Positions 1-7,043 of a DNA stretch of 7,345 nucleotides are shown piece after piece. Positions within the stretch are counted from its first letter, which is position 1. The number at the start of each line of letters is the position of its first letter. This DNA comes from JBOGXF01 sp050694275 (GTDB taxonomy: Bacteria; Actinomycetota; CADDZG01; WHSQ01). A model generated the notes under the pieces. That model was not told the DNA's origin and made no database searches. It was given only the letters and a program-made list of their open reading frames with translations. The position numbers and the translations under genes are program-made. The stretch spans positions 1 to 7,345 of the forward strand of contig JBOGXF010000135.1 of the NCBI GenBank assembly GCA_050694275.1, given 5' to 3'.

Positions 1-124
1 AGATAGTTGCTCTTTCCGTCACCGAACGGCAAGATGCAACAGGAGGTTAGGTCCCAATGTTTCTACGATGTCGTGACGGTTGGAACCTAGGGAAAAACCT
101 CTACGATGTCCTGGCGGCTACCCA
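1..124. mobile_element. Probable terminal end of an insertion sequence (partial, runs off the window)
   Basis: The regulator reading frame on the minus strand loses its family-like sequence near 118-124 and runs into a short tail ending at an amber stop at 87-89. The sequence from there to the window edge has two direct copies of TCTACGATGTC 38 bp apart, a layout seen at the ends of IS elements with repeated transposase-binding sites. A possible outer tip, read on the minus strand from position 124, begins TGGGTAGCCGCC, fitting a TG...CA type element. A GTG at 22-20 on the minus strand could start a transposase reading out of the window, but only seven codons are visible. From memory, IS481-like actinobacterial elements carry similar GATGTC-rich ends; this is recollection, not a search. 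The other end and any target duplication lie outside, so family and exact boundary are not established. Confidence 0.45.
62..113. repeat. Pair of short direct repeats in the IS-like end
   Basis: TCTACGATGTC followed by GTG (62-75) or CTG (100-113) occurs twice in the same orientation, 38 bp apart, 13 of 14 bases identical. The second copy sits just inside the point where the regulator coding sequence breaks off. Tandem subterminal motifs like this are usually transposase-binding sites, which is an inference here. Confidence 0.6.
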
Positions 125-1697
125 CTACGACCAGAGGGACACCGAGAGCGGTCATGAGCTCGAGCTCTTGCTCGTCGCGCGTCCTGTCCGACGGCAGTCT
201 CTCGAGAAGTTCCTGCGCCCGCCTCAGGAACGCGATCGCATCTTCGTTCGCGAAGACGGCCTGGGCGACCTCGGCCGCGCGTTGGTACCAGGGAACCGCG
301 TTCTCGGGAAGACCGGCGCGCTCGTAGTGCGAGGCGATCTCGCCAGCGATCCCCCCGGGGTCGGATGCATAGATCGACTCGAGCGCGCCGGCGATGCTCA
401 GGTGAAGCCGCGTACGCATGGCCGGCCCGACCAGCGCGTATGCGACCTCACGGATCTTGTCGTGACTGAAGTCGTAGGCATTCGTACCCTGCTCGCGGAT
501 GATGCGGCGCTGCCACAGCTCGTCGAGCCCGCGCACAAGTGTGTCCTCGTCCTGCGCACCGGCCTCACGTATGACGGCGAAGGTGAACTCTCGCCCCACG
601 GCTGCAGCCAGCCCGACCATGTCGCGCGCCGACGGCGAAAGCTGCGCCAGGCGAGCCTCGATCACCGACTGGACCTTTGGCGGCGTCTCCGTGGCGGAAA
701 GTCCGGCCCGCACCGACTCAACCAGGAAGAGGGGGTTCCCTTCGGTCTGGCGGTACAGGCGGGAAGCCACTTCCGGCTCGATTTCCCGCTCACAGAGTTG
801 CTCCGCGAGCGCAGCCGACTCCCCCGCGGCAAGTGGACCGAGCGGTATCTCGGCGAGTCGCTCGAAGGCGCGCGTTCCGGCGACGAGGGATGCAACGGGG
901 TGATCGGGGCCGATCTCCTCGGAGCGTGCGGTGCATGCCACCAGCAGGGGGGCGTCGGGATCGAAGCGGATGAGGTAGTGCAAGAACTCGAGCGTGTCCT
1001 GGTCGCTCCACTGGACATCGTCCAGCACGATAAGAAGCGGCTTCTCGCCGACAAGGATCGCGCGCGCGAGCGCCTCGAACAGGCGTTGGCGCTCCTGGCT
1101 CCCGGCGAGCGGATCCGGACGGCGCAGATGCGGATTCTCGGTCAAGATCTCGGGCAAGAACCGCGCGATTTCGGTCAGCCAGACGTCGGCAAGCTTCGAA
1201 AGGGTCGGCTGCAAGGCTTCCGAACGAAGCCACTCGATCACCGGACCGTAGGCAAGCCTGCCCTCGGCTGCGTACGAACGGGAGCGGGCGGTGGTGACTC
1301 CTTGCCGCGCGCACCAGGTCTGGAGTTCCTGGACCAGACGCGTCTTGCCGATGCCTGCCTCGCCCGTCACCAGCAAGAGCTGGACGCGGCCGTCGCTCGC
1401 TTCGCGCCACGTAGCCACGACGCTGTCCCATTCGGAGCGACGACCTACGAGCGAAGATTCCGTTACGAATGCGGCGGGGCGATCTTTGACAGCGGACTCG
1501 TCGGCGACAAGATTCGCGTAGATGTCATGAGTGGCGGAACTGGGCTCGACGTCGAGCTCGCGCTCGAGCACGGTCACGCACGTGTGATAGACGCGCAACG
1601 CCCGCGCCCGATCCCCACACAACGAATACAGCCTCATCAAGCGCCGGTAGGTCGACTCGCGAATCGGATCGCACCGGATAAGCAGCTGTATCGTGCT
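87..1697 (-). pseudogene. Broken BTAD/AAA ATPase regulator: C-terminal piece (end of BTAD plus AAA ATPase domain)
   Basis: This is the second part of an AfsR/SARP-like regulator. It starts in the middle of the BTAD domain (IQLLIRCDPIRESTYRRLM, then LERELDVEPS, the usual end of BTAD). A linker leads to an AAA ATPase domain of the PF13191 type: SLVGRRSEW, Walker A GEAGIGKT at about 1341-1364, Walker B LLIVLDDVQW at about 1008-1037, and the GNPLFLVE motif typical of these STAND-like regulators. Helical, TPR-like sequence follows (HYERAGLPENAVPWYQRAAE). Relatives usually continue through several hundred residues of TPR. Here the frame diverges after LGVPLVVV and stops at 87-89 inside IS-like DNA, so the C-terminus is missing. 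No good start codon or ribosome site precedes this piece; it is fused in evolution, but not in frame, to the piece at 1637-2413. It is probably non-functional. The open frame extends upstream to 2063, but that part is out-of-frame shadow of the N-terminal piece. Confidence 0.8.
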
Positions 1698-2413
1698 CCA
1701 GCTTGATAATCCCGTTCCTGTTCGAGGATGGACGTCAACCGCTCGAGGAGCTCGATGTTGCGGTCGCGCAAGGCTTCTCGCTCCGGAAGGATCCATTCGT
1801 CGTAGCACTCGGGCAGCAGATCCCCGCCATAAAGGGCCGCCGCGTGTTCCAGAGCCTCTCTGCTGCCGGCGTCGTCCGCGTCGGCGCGGCCGGCCGCCTG
1901 CTCGAACTCGGCAACGTCGAGCCAGGAAGGCCCTTCGGATCGCCACTGGATGCAGGTGGCGTCGACGTCCAGGAAATTGTCGGAATGTGGGATGGCGTGG
2001 CGCAAATGATGCAAGAGCTGTCTCAGGTTGGTCCTCGCCTGGGCCTCGGTCGAATCCGGCCACAGAAGAAAGGCGAGATGCCGGCGTTGTTGCGATGCCT
2101 CGCGGTGCAAGAGGAGATAGGCGAGAAGGGATTGCAGGCGAGGAGACTCGAGCGTGTCCAATCGCTCCGTCCCGTACCGGACGTCCATTCCGCCGAGCAG
2201 CCGTACGTGCAGCGTTCTCGCCTCGGCTTTTGGCCCGGCGGAGCTCGGTGCGGGATTTGCAGTCTGCCCGACATCCACGAGAACTACGCTAGGCACCTGT
2301 AGCGACTTCCACAAGGGGGCCGCGGAACGGAATCGCGCCGGGGGCGAGCCCGAATCGCCCAATGGGCGGCTAAGCGGCGAGTAGGCCGATGCCGGGCGAC
2401 ACGACGCCCACAT
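1637..2413 (-). pseudogene. Broken BTAD/AAA ATPase regulator: N-terminal piece (winged helix plus start of BTAD)
   Basis: This is the DNA-binding half of an AfsR/SARP-family transcriptional regulator. Family-like sequence begins at about residue 67 (TLHVRLLGGMDVRYGTERL), followed by an OmpR-like winged helix (SPRLQSLLAYLLLHRE, LLWPDSTEAQARTNLRQLLHHLR) and the first helices of the BTAD domain (LYGGDLLPECYDEWILPERE, ELLERLTSILEQERDYQ). After DYQAGARYS near 1685 the frame goes wrong and runs about 16 unrelated residues to a stop at 1637. The expected continuation, QLLIRCDPIRESTYRR, is present in another frame, so a frameshift splits the gene. The ATG at 2413 has no Shine-Dalgarno sequence; a GTG at 2296, preceded by GGAAG nine bases upstream, may be the better start because the first 60 or so residues are not family-like. 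It lies 84 bp downstream of the lipoprotein gene, same strand. The target genes cannot be read from the sequence. Confidence 0.8.
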
Positions 2414-2497
2414 AGAGAAGGAGGACGAGCCGGTTGGGCCTGTTCGCGTCAGTGCCCGGCGCCGAGAGGAAGAACCCTGCCGTCTGCTATCGATCGC

Positions 2498-3721
2498 TCA
2501 GCACGCGCACACGAACTCGGTACGCTCCTCGTCCAATGACCGAGTCGTGCGGCCAAGCCCGTCGATACGGTTGACGCCAGGAGGATCCAGCACGCCGAGC
2601 TGTTCGCCGGTTGAGACATCGAGCGTCACAATCCGCTTTCTGAGCCCGACGTACAACTTGCTCTCGTCGCTCGCGAGCTGGACGCCGGTGATCTCCTCCG
2701 GCATCGACCACCAGTCCCGCTGAGTGAGGTCAGGAATCGCCATGGCGACCACGCGGGTGCCGCTCGCGATGTAAAGCGTACGGTCGGAGTCGATAACGGC
2801 GTGAGTCCGGCCTGCGAAAAGAGAGCCGATGTCGCCGGTCCGAACGACTTTGAGCTCGTCGGTATCGACCTCGGCCACGGCCCCCGCCTCGGTGTTGGCC
2901 ACGTACAGGCGCTTGCCGTCGGGGGACACGGTCAGCGCGGTTGCCGACTCGCTCGAATTCGCAAATTCGGGCGGGAGGTCGATGCAGTGAGCCCACAGCT
3001 CGTCGAGGCTCAGGACGTGAATGAACGCGTAGCTCGCGCCCTTGCTCCCGTCGAGGGTGTAAAGCGTGTAAAGGCGCCTGCCGTCGGGGCTCGTCGCCTG
3101 GATCCGGGCGGTTCCCCCCATCGCCTGCTGCAACTCCTCGTCGACCGTGTAGACGCCGCCTGCTCGGCCGGATTCGAGATCGAGACGGCGCACGCGGTAG
3201 CTGGAAGGCGCTCTTGCGGGCAGGTATTCGATAACGAACAGGCTGCGGCCGTCGATCGAGAACGCCTCGGGTTCGAAACTACCCTCGAGCTTGATCGTGC
3301 GGGGATCCGGGATGCCCTTGCCGGCAATCACGAGCTTCGTGCTTGCGCGCCCCTGGCTGTAGTGGCTCTCGCGCGCCGGGCCGAGCGCGACGAGGTCGCC
3401 GTCCTCGGAGACGACTTTCACTCTCAGATTCCCGGCGAGATTCATCGACCAGCTCTCGACTCCCGAAGTCGGGTTCAGCGCCTCGAGCCGGGTCTCGTTT
3501 CGGACCGTGACGGTGCGCACGACCGTCGACCAATCCCGCGACGGGACCACCGCCCCATCGCGGAAGGTCGGCGAGGTCGCCCCCGTCTCGACGATGGCCA
3601 CACCGCTCCCCGTCTGGAGAAAAAGAAGGTCCTCTTGCGCGGACTCTTCCGGTGGCGATCCGCACGCCCCCAGCAGCAAGCTCACTATCAAGATGAAAGC
3701 CCCGGGCCCGGTCTTGTCCAT
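2498..3721 (-). CDS. Beta-propeller (YVTN/WD40-like) lipoprotein
   Basis: This is a 407-residue exported protein. The first 20 residues form a lipoprotein signal: MDKTGPG, a hydrophobic stretch FILIVSLLL, and a lipobox LGAC with the lipidated Cys at residue 20. The rest is repetitive beta structure with the recurring blade motif SPDGxxLYV: SIDGRSLFVIE (155-165), SPDGRRLYTLY (211-221), SPDGKRLYVAN (266-276), DSDRTLYIAS (311-320) and SDESKLYVGL (351-360). This suits a YncE/YVTN-type propeller of six or seven blades, with degenerate N-terminal ones. Such proteins usually act as binding or scaffold modules rather than enzymes; the ligand is unknown. An upstream in-frame ATG at 3835 exists, but the start at 3721 is chosen because it gives the signal peptide and has a strong ribosome site. 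The protein ends in CAC. The gene follows the amidohydrolase gene on the same strand after 156 bp, and its leader contains the element shared with that gene. Confidence 0.85.
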   Translation of the reverse strand: MDKTGPGAFILIVSLLLGACGSPPEESAQEDLLFLQTGSGVAIVETGATSPTFRDGAVVPSRDWSTVVRTVTVRNETRLEALNPTSGVESWSMNLAGNLRVKVVSEDGDLVALGPARESHYSQGRASTKLVIAGKGIPDPRTIKLEGSFEPEAFSIDGRSLFVIEYLPARAPSSYRVRRLDLESGRAGGVYTVDEELQQAMGGTARIQATSPDGRRLYTLYTLDGSKGASYAFIHVLSLDELWAHCIDLPPEFANSSESATALTVSPDGKRLYVANTEAGAVAEVDTDELKVVRTGDIGSLFAGRTHAVIDSDRTLYIASGTRVVAMAIPDLTQRDWWSMPEEITGVQLASDESKLYVGLRKRIVTLDVSTGEQLGVLDPPGVNRIDGLGRTTRSLDEERTEFVCAC

Positions 3722-3726
3722 CGTCG

Positions 3727-3733
3727 CCTCCTT
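3727..3733 (-). promoter_or_regulatory. Ribosome binding site fixing the lipoprotein start
   Basis: AAGGAGG on the minus strand stands five bases (CGACG) before the ATG at 3721. It is a near-perfect anti-16S match and rules out the longer start at 3835, whose extra 38 residues would cover the shared leader element and bury the signal peptide. Confidence 0.85.
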
Positions 3734-3787
3734 CGTAGGTCCACAGAGGAGACTCCGCGCCCCACCGATTGGTTCTCGCCCCCGAAG

Positions 3788-3839
3788 GCATTTTGAATGC
3801 GTGAATGACCGAAAAATGGTCGTTTCGCAACACAAAACG
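3788..3839 (-). promoter_or_regulatory. Leader element copy A, shared with the amidohydrolase leader
   Basis: Positions 3814-3839 match 5417-5442 at 24 of 26 bases. The core on the plus strand is CGTTTCGCAACA followed by C or G and AAAACG. Read on the minus strand it is an imperfect inverted repeat, CGTTTT, seven bases, GAAACG. A second block, GCATTTTGAATG at 3788-3799 (plus strand), matches GCGTTTTGCATG at 5390-5401 at 10 of 12 bases and nearly the same distance. This copy also holds GACC-N7-GGTC next to the core and GCATT-N3-AATGC. It lies 67 to 118 bp upstream of the lipoprotein ATG. It is probably an operator or promoter region; no convincing sigma-70 -10 box can be assigned. Confidence 0.6.
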
Positions 3840-3862
3840 AGGGGCGGGGCGCGAATTACCTT

Positions 3863-3892
3863 GGGTGGCCGAGCGGATCAGCCCGGCCACCC
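3863..3892 (-). terminator. Stem-loop across the amidohydrolase stop codon
   Basis: GGGTGGCCG (3863-3871) and CGGCCACCC (3884-3892) form a perfect 9-bp inverted repeat with a 12-base loop. The TGA stop of the amidohydrolase (3878-3880) sits in the loop. No U-tract follows on the minus strand, so this is not a classical intrinsic terminator. It may be a weak terminator, an mRNA 3'-end stabiliser, or a chance GC-rich palindrome. Confidence 0.35.
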
Positions 3893-5353
3893 CTGGTGGT
3901 GCTCGCCGAAGGTGCGCGCCTCGGCGCGGGTGCGTGGCCCCAGCGTCTCGTTTCGTCCTGGGAGCTTCTTCCGGACCTCCTCGAGCTCCCGCCGAGTGAA
4001 CTCGCAGCGGGTCGTGACCGGCTCGACGCCGTAGAGGCGTGCGCCGTTCAGACCAAGGATCTTGTCTTTGATGCGGCGCGTCAGTTTGGGGTAGCCGTAG
4101 CGCTCCTGGTACTCGTCGGTGATCTGAAGCGCCCGGAGGGCCTGGATCTGGTCCTGGGGCGACCCGTAGAAGAGGCAGTCCGTACCCCACGCGAGGTTGT
4201 CCTCTCCGACGTACTTCAAGAGCTTTCCGATTACGTGGGCCGCCTGGTCGGGGGTGCGCATCACGTTCCACCACGTCGAGCCCAGCTCCGCGTAGACGTT
4301 TTCGTTCGGCCCGATTCCGTTGTCGAGCATTGAGGTGATGAGCCGGTTTATTCCGAGGTGTGCAGTCGCTTTCGTGTAGGGGCCTTCGGCGGGATGGCTC
4401 GTCTCGAACCCCGAGTGGTAGACGACGAAGTTCGCCTCGGGGTGCTTGCGCGCCGCGCGTCCGATGTCCGCGGGGGTTGCGTAGGGGCTGCTCCTCGAGA
4501 ACCCCTTGTGGCTGCAGATCGTGGGCACTCCGACCTCCACCGCCTTGTCGATGAAGGCGTCGCCTACCAATGCCAGCTCGGGATCGGCGTCGTCGAGCCG
4601 CCACGCGTTCTGGTTGCGCTCGTAGAGGTCCGGATAGTTGGTGAAGACCTTCCACGCGGTGATGGGATGGTCGGCGACGACGGCTTCCATCGCATCGAGG
4701 TTGGCCTTGAGCGTGCCGACGTTGGGCAACGCCTGCGCGTGAAGAAGCACGCGCTCGTCCCTGCAGAGCGCCTCGGTCAGCTTGCGCGTCTCCTCCATGA
4801 CCTCGAGCGACAGCGGGCTTCCTTCGGGCGCGATCGGCAGAGCGGAGATGACGACCATCGAGGAGTCGCTCCTGACGAACATGAGATCCAAAAAGTGCTC
4901 GATCGAGAAGCACGCGCGAGGGTCTTCCTCGCCGCAGTTCGTCTGTGGGAACACCTGCCCGAAGAAGTAGTCCCCTCGCGTCGCGGGGTTGAGGTCGTAC
5001 TCGAGCAAATGACCTTGGATGTCGAAGACGAACTCCTCGCCGCCGATCACCTCGCGCGCCGCATCTGGCTCGGCCGTCGCTTCGGGAGGGATCGGGTAGC
5101 GGCCGCCGACGGAGCGGTGGGCGGCGTCGCGCGTGCACGCATCGAGGACGAGCAGTGTGGTCGCCGCTCCGCACAGAGAGAGCAGGAACTCCCGCCGACT
5201 CATCCCCGTCCGCCGCGCGTTCCGGTCGCACTCGTCGCGCGCCCGGCGGATGACCTCCTTCAGCAACGGCGACAGTGGCTCGGGGTCGTACTCGGCGTTC
5301 GAGCACGGGCCGAACTTGATCGGAAGCCCCGGGTCCTCCTCGAACCACTCCAT
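3878..5353 (-). CDS. Tat-exported, probably lipid-anchored amidohydrolase (Amidohydro_2 family)
   Basis: This is a 491-residue metal-dependent hydrolase or decarboxylase of the amidohydrolase-2 TIM-barrel family (PF04909); the substrate is unknown. The barrel begins at FDIQGHLLEYD (D111, Q113, H115). Further candidate ligands are H282 (CSHKGF), H313 (VYHSGFE) and D392 (WGTDCLFYG), with K235 in AWKVF also placed as an active-site lysine might be. The first metal motif is QxH instead of the usual HxH. A twin-arginine signal, SRREFL at 52-57, is followed by a hydrophobic stretch and a lipobox-like LDAC with Cys73. The signal is preceded by about 50 acidic residues, which is unusual. This extension looks truly coded, since only two of its 50 codons end in A or T. 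An in-frame TAA lies just upstream, so the start must be the ATG at 5353 or the adjacent GTG at 5356; AAGGA lies three bases before the ATG. Relatives include ACMSD-like decarboxylases, but the reaction is not assignable. Confidence 0.85.
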   Translation of the reverse strand: MEWFEEDPGLPIKFGPCSNAEYDPEPLSPLLKEVIRRARDECDRNARRTGMSRREFLLSLCGAATTLLVLDACTRDAAHRSVGGRYPIPPEATAEPDAAREVIGGEEFVFDIQGHLLEYDLNPATRGDYFFGQVFPQTNCGEEDPRACFSIEHFLDLMFVRSDSSMVVISALPIAPEGSPLSLEVMEETRKLTEALCRDERVLLHAQALPNVGTLKANLDAMEAVVADHPITAWKVFTNYPDLYERNQNAWRLDDADPELALVGDAFIDKAVEVGVPTICSHKGFSRSSPYATPADIGRAARKHPEANFVVYHSGFETSHPAEGPYTKATAHLGINRLITSMLDNGIGPNENVYAELGSTWWNVMRTPDQAAHVIGKLLKYVGEDNLAWGTDCLFYGSPQDQIQALRALQITDEYQERYGYPKLTRRIKDKILGLNGARLYGVEPVTTRCEFTRRELEEVRKKLPGRNETLGPRTRAEARTFGEHHQGWPG

Positions 5354-5389
5354 CACTCCTTACGACGTCGCGACGGACCCCACGGTTCT

Positions 5390-5442
5390 GCGTTTTGCAT
5401 GGGGAAGACACCCCAGAAATGGCCGTTTCGCAACAGAAAACG
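5390..5442 (-). promoter_or_regulatory. Leader element copy B, upstream of the amidohydrolase
   Basis: This is the partner of the element at 3788-3839. The core 5417-5442 differs from the other copy at two of 26 positions, and both blocks have the same order and orientation. The minus-strand core is CGTTTT-N7-GAAACG. Between the blocks is a small GC hairpin, GGGG-N6-CCCC at 5401-5414. It lies 37 to 89 bp upstream of the amidohydrolase start and also inside the divergent region shared with the membrane protein gene at 5519, so it could affect both. Confidence 0.6.
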
Positions 5443-5458
5443 GGGAGCTCCAGATCTC

Positions 5459-5487
5459 GGGACAGGGACCGCGCCTTGCCCTATCCT
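5459..5487 (+). promoter_or_regulatory. Candidate sigma-70-like promoter for the membrane protein gene
   Basis: GGGACA (5459-5464) and TATCCT (5482-5487) are separated by exactly 17 bases. Each hexamer matches four of six consensus positions (TTGACA, TATAAT). The -10 box is 31 bp before the ATG at 5519, which leaves room for the ribosome site GGAGGAGG at 5507-5514. Confidence 0.4.
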
Positions 5488-5518
5488 CGACCCGTAACGC
5501 CGATTGGGAGGAGGCGGC

Positions 5519-6202
5519 ATGAGCTTCAGGCGCGTCGCAGGCATCGCGGGGATCCTCATGTTCCTGGGATTCCTTGCCACCTTTTTTGTGGCCGGAGACT
5601 TTCCGGACCTGGAGGAGCCCGGATCCGAGTGGGTTTCGTTTGTGTCGGACGAGGAGGGGTCGCTGCGCTACAACGCGACCGTTACCAACTTCACCTTCGT
5701 CTTCTTCATCGTCTTTGCGAGCGGACTCTTCGTCCTTCTGCGAAACACAGAGCGAGGAAGCGGCGATGCGTGGGCCATCGTCGGCCTGCTCGGCGCGATT
5801 TTCATCGTGGCGATGATCGGCTCGGCCTTTTCGGCCCAAAGTGGCCTTCTCCAGCACGTCGACTCCCTCGCCGACGAGCCCGAGGCGGTCAAGGCTCTGG
5901 CTCGCTACGACAGCGGGGCCTTCCTGACGAGCTTTTTAGGATTCACAACGTTCCTGGGAGGGATGGGACTCGCAGGACTCAGGACGAAGGTGCTTCCCAA
6001 GTGGATTGCGATATTCGCGCTGGTCGGCGCGGTGGGGAGCCTGGCGCCACTGTTCGGCAACGTGGCGGAAGACGCCGAGGACAGTCTTCTGGGTCCCTTC
6101 GGCTTTCTCGGTTTCATCGTGTTCGCGATCTTCCCGCTGGTGACCGGGATCTGGATGCTCCGCACCGGCGAGGCGCCCGCGTCCACGGTTGTTCCCGCTT
6201 AG
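5519..6202 (+). CDS. Six-helix integral membrane protein of unknown function
   Basis: This is a 227-residue membrane protein. Six hydrophobic segments are visible at about 7-25, 57-74, 84-104, 134-153, 162-179 and 192-214. An acidic loop (30-50) follows the first helix, and another acidic loop of about 25 residues follows the third. There are no catalytic motifs or conserved charged residues within the helices that would point to a transporter or enzyme. It resembles the loosely defined DUF4386-like membrane proteins of actinobacteria, but I cannot assign it. The ATG at 5519 is chosen over one at 5504 because GGAGGAGG (5507-5514) stands four bases before it and would fall inside the longer version. 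It is transcribed divergently from the amidohydrolase and converges on the nitroreductase gene with only 12 bp between the stop codons, so it is probably a single-gene unit. Confidence 0.8.
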   Translation: MSFRRVAGIAGILMFLGFLATFFVAGDFPDLEEPGSEWVSFVSDEEGSLRYNATVTNFTFVFFIVFASGLFVLLRNTERGSGDAWAIVGLLGAIFIVAMIGSAFSAQSGLLQHVDSLADEPEAVKALARYDSGAFLTSFLGFTTFLGGMGLAGLRTKVLPKWIAIFALVGAVGSLAPLFGNVAEDAEDSLLGPFGFLGFIVFAIFPLVTGIWMLRTGEAPASTVVPA

Positions 6203-6214
6203 CCGGCTCCCGAG

Positions 6215-6913
6215 TCAGGCGGTCGTGTTCTTCCAAGCGTCCCAGTAGGTGATCTCCTCGGGGGCTCGCCGGCGGGCCGGCTTGAAGTCCTCGCCCGTGT
6301 AGTGCGCGACCGGCAAGAGCCCCACCTGGGTCACCGTGTCTGGGATACCGAGCAGCTCCCCGACCTCGTTCTCGAGCGCGAGGTGCATCGTCGTCAGCGC
6401 GGACCCGAGGCCGCGGCTCCGAAGGGCGAGCATGAGGCTCCACACGGCCGGCCAGATCGAGCCGTAGAAGCCAGACGCCCCGAGGTTGCACCAGGGCTCG
6501 ACGTCATAACCCACCGCGGCGAGCATGCGTCCGGCGTCGTCGGGGCGATCGAGAAGACACGGGATGACATGAACCGGGATGTCGCCGAGCACCTCGACGA
6601 GATAGTCGGTTGACTCGACGACCCGCACCATCTGCTTGTCGTCAGGATCGAGTGCGGCCCGGCCGACGTCGAGGTACGCGCCGATCGCGCGCCGATAGAT
6701 GTCGGCGATCGCCGCTCTCTTTCCGGAATCGGTGACGACGACCCAGCGCCACCCCTGGCGATTGGAACCGGTGGGGGCCTGCACGGCGAGCCGGAGGCAC
6801 TCCCTGATCAGGTCGGGCTCCACGGGACGCGTGAGATCGAGCCGTCTGCGCACGGTCCGGGTGGTCGTAAGCAAATGGTCGACCGTGGTGAGGTCCAGGG
6901 TGGCGGTGGTCAT
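6215..6913 (-). CDS. Nitroreductase-family FMN-dependent oxidoreductase
   Basis: This is a 232-residue protein of the nitroreductase superfamily, whose members bind FMN as homodimers in the cytoplasm and use NAD(P)H to reduce nitro groups, quinones or other acceptors. N-terminal FMN-phosphate contacts are in RTVRRRLDL (19-27), followed by the characteristic APTGSNRQGWRW (46-57). The central dimer and flavin segment is GFYGSIWPAVWSLMLALRSRGLGS (148-171). The C-terminal part, ELLGIPDTVTQVGLLPVAHYTG, is also typical. Length is normal for the family, and nothing appears truncated. The ATG at 6913 has GGGAG five bases upstream. A TATCCT hexamer upstream (6947-6952, minus strand) could be a -10 box, but lacks a good -35. 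The gene is divergent from the DUF1918-like gene with a 140-bp gap. The substrate is unknown; roles in detoxification or dormancy-type nitroreductases are possible. Confidence 0.88.
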   Translation of the reverse strand: MTTATLDLTTVDHLLTTTRTVRRRLDLTRPVEPDLIRECLRLAVQAPTGSNRQGWRWVVVTDSGKRAAIADIYRRAIGAYLDVGRAALDPDDKQMVRVVESTDYLVEVLGDIPVHVIPCLLDRPDDAGRMLAAVGYDVEPWCNLGASGFYGSIWPAVWSLMLALRSRGLGSALTTMHLALENEVGELLGIPDTVTQVGLLPVAHYTGEDFKPARRRAPEEITYWDAWKNTTA

Positions 6914-7043
6914 GGGCGCTCCCTTCGGTGAGATCGGTGATGGGCAGGATAGCCGTCGGGCAACTCCGAGACCGGGGGTCGGCGCCGCGTGCGGATTTCG
7001 GTCGGGCGAGAGATGATCGAAGTTGGGTGAACCGCTTCCGGAA

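Noticed and set aside
57..1706. Long plus-strand ORF (549 residues) opposite the regulator
   Set aside because: It is antisense to the BTAD/AAA sequence, which has clear Walker and BTAD motifs. Its translation is low-complexity and Arg/Gly-rich without family features, as expected of a high-GC shadow.
3864..3876. GGTGGCCGAGCGG, identical to the D-arm region of many tRNA-Ser genes
   Set aside because: No anticodon stem, variable arm, T-arm or acceptor pairing follows, and the match lies at the end of the amidohydrolase gene inside its hairpin. It is treated as coincidence.
3279..5411. Minus-strand ORF of 710 residues overlapping both lipoprotein genes
   Set aside because: It is out of frame with two well-supported genes, very Arg-rich, and crosses the leader between them.
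4358..5497. Plus-strand ORF of 379 residues opposite the amidohydrolase
   Set aside because: It is a shadow of the amidohydrolase frame. It has no ribosome site and no recognisable domain, and it runs through the divergent promoter region.
6201..6217. Possible bidirectional terminator between the convergent genes
   Set aside because: Only the 8-bp palindrome AGCCGGCT overlaps the stop; there is no longer stem or T-tract in the 12-bp gap.
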